7,029 nt of DNA from Actinomycetes bacterium (lineage in GTDB: Bacteria; Actinomycetota; Actinomycetes; Propionibacteriales; Nocardioidaceae). The position numbers were made by a program, and so were the translations under genes. Of the stretch, positions 6,626 through 7,029 are shown in pieces. Within the stretch, counting starts at the first letter, position 1, and the number at the start of each line of letters is the position of its first letter. A model generated the notes under the pieces. That model did no database searches and was not told the origin of the DNA. It saw nothing but the letters and a program-made list of their open reading frames with translations. The stretch spans positions 1 to 7,029 of the forward strand of contig JAEZKN010000472.1 of NCBI GenBank assembly GCA_023415395.1. The letters run 5' to 3'.

Positions 6626-6722
6626 GACCAACCCCCCAGTCGTCACTCGGCAATTCGGCACAGCGTAGGGGTCAGCGAGGCCGCGACGCGGGAGAACGGG
6701 GAATCTTGCGCAGACGTAGAGG
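6626..6722 (-). promoter_or_regulatory. Leader and candidate promoter of the cupin gene
   Basis: This 97-base gap lies between the cupin start and the DUF2516 stop, both on the minus strand. TACGCT (6667 to 6662) fits the TAnnnT actinobacterial -10 and would start a transcript near 6655, giving a leader of about 30 bases. A GGGGGG run 6 bases before the ATG could serve as a weak ribosome binding site. This is the one start in the window that looks leadered. The gap also contains one half of an imperfect direct repeat (6665-6690 versus 6716-6736). No clear terminator hairpin with a T-run is visible for DUF2516. Confidence 0.35.
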
Positions 6723-7013
6723 TCAGCGGCGACGCGTGAGCGAGGCGAGCGCCGGGCGCACGTCGGCGAGATAGACGAACGCCGCGATCGTGAAGGCCAG
6801 GTTGACGATCCCCAACGGCCCGCCCAGCACGACCTGCACCACCAGACCCAGGCCGAGGATGATCGCCCAGGCCGGCTTGGTCAGCTTGTTGGCCGCGTTG
6901 TAGGCCTCCGCGGAGTAGAGCAGGCTGTTGATGAAGGCGAACAGCTTCACGACGAGGAGCACCAGCTCCACGATCAGCATCAGCTTCAGCTCGGCGTCGA
7001 ACACATGCAGCAC
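6723..7013 (-). CDS. DUF2516 family membrane protein
   Basis: This 96-residue integral membrane protein belongs to an actinobacterial family of unknown function. It has a hydrophobic segment at about 9-30 (LKLMLIVELVLLVVKLFAFINS), the conserved soluble-facing stretch AYNAANKLTKPAWAI (37-51), a long hydrophobic region at about 50-83 containing a GLGLVVQVVLGGPLG turn, and the family's closing DVRPAL (85-90) followed by a basic SLTRRR tail that should lie in the cytoplasm. The start is GTG at 7013; GTG at 7004 is an alternative. TAGGCT (7025 to 7020) lies exactly 6 bases before GTG 7013, supporting that start on a leaderless transcript. The gene is not obviously tied to the sugar genes. Confidence 0.85.
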   Translation of the reverse strand: MLHVFDAELKLMLIVELVLLVVKLFAFINSLLYSAEAYNAANKLTKPAWAIILGLGLVVQVVLGGPLGIVNLAFTIAAFVYLADVRPALASLTRRR

Positions 7014-7029
7014 GCGCCCAGCCTACGGG
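7014..7029 (-). promoter_or_regulatory. Candidate -10 element of the DUF2516 gene
   Basis: On the minus strand TAGGCT (7025 to 7020) matches TAnnnT and is 6 bases from the GTG start, consistent with a leaderless transcript. The -35 region would lie outside the window, so this rests on the -10 alone. Confidence 0.35.

Overview
The window comes from a very GC-rich actinobacterium. Nocardioides or a close relative is the best guess. This rests on the gene families (a DUF2516 membrane protein, an actinobacterial extradiol-dioxygenase-like protein, a RibD-type pyrimidine reductase, an Rv3717-like amidase), the apparent leaderless promoters, and palindromes of a kind I remember as dispersed in Nocardioides genomes. 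The genus call is inference. The window is almost fully coding: ten genes, no RNA gene, no transposase, no CRISPR array and no gene-free stretch above 100 bases.

Left part (1-1270). Two minus-strand genes with overlapping stop and start codons (an extradiol-dioxygenase-like protein, then the first 36 codons of a RibD C-terminal-type reductase) diverge from a plus-strand TetR regulator. The 57-base gap between them carries an inverted repeat placed where it could control both sides.

Centre (1272-4303). A GalE-like epimerase and a secreted N-acetylmuramoyl-L-alanine amidase form a minus-strand pair with a GTGA overlap. The linker of the amidase is built from three in-frame 42-base palindromes on a 90-base period, plus older relatives, which is the most unusual structure here. 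Only 21 bases separate this pair from a second, divergent GalE paralogue, and the gap contains face-to-face -10-like hexamers.

Right part (3332-7029). The plus-strand GalE is followed by two consecutive GDP-mannose 4,6-dehydratase paralogues. The second overlaps tail-to-tail by 19 bases with a minus-strand stand-alone cupin of the type II phosphomannose isomerase kind. A DUF2516 membrane protein closes the window.

Together, genes 3332-6625 look like a nucleotide-sugar supply cassette: the cupin may make mannose-6-phosphate for GDP-mannose, the two Gmd proteins would make GDP-4-keto-6-deoxymannose, and the epimerases would interconvert gluco and galacto UDP-sugars. These products would feed a cell-surface glycan. 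No ketoreductase, guanylyltransferase or glycosyltransferase is inside the window. I found no clearly new multi-gene system. The best candidates for something undescribed are the palindrome-built amidase linker, the compact back-to-back epimerase promoter and the divergent second Gmd.
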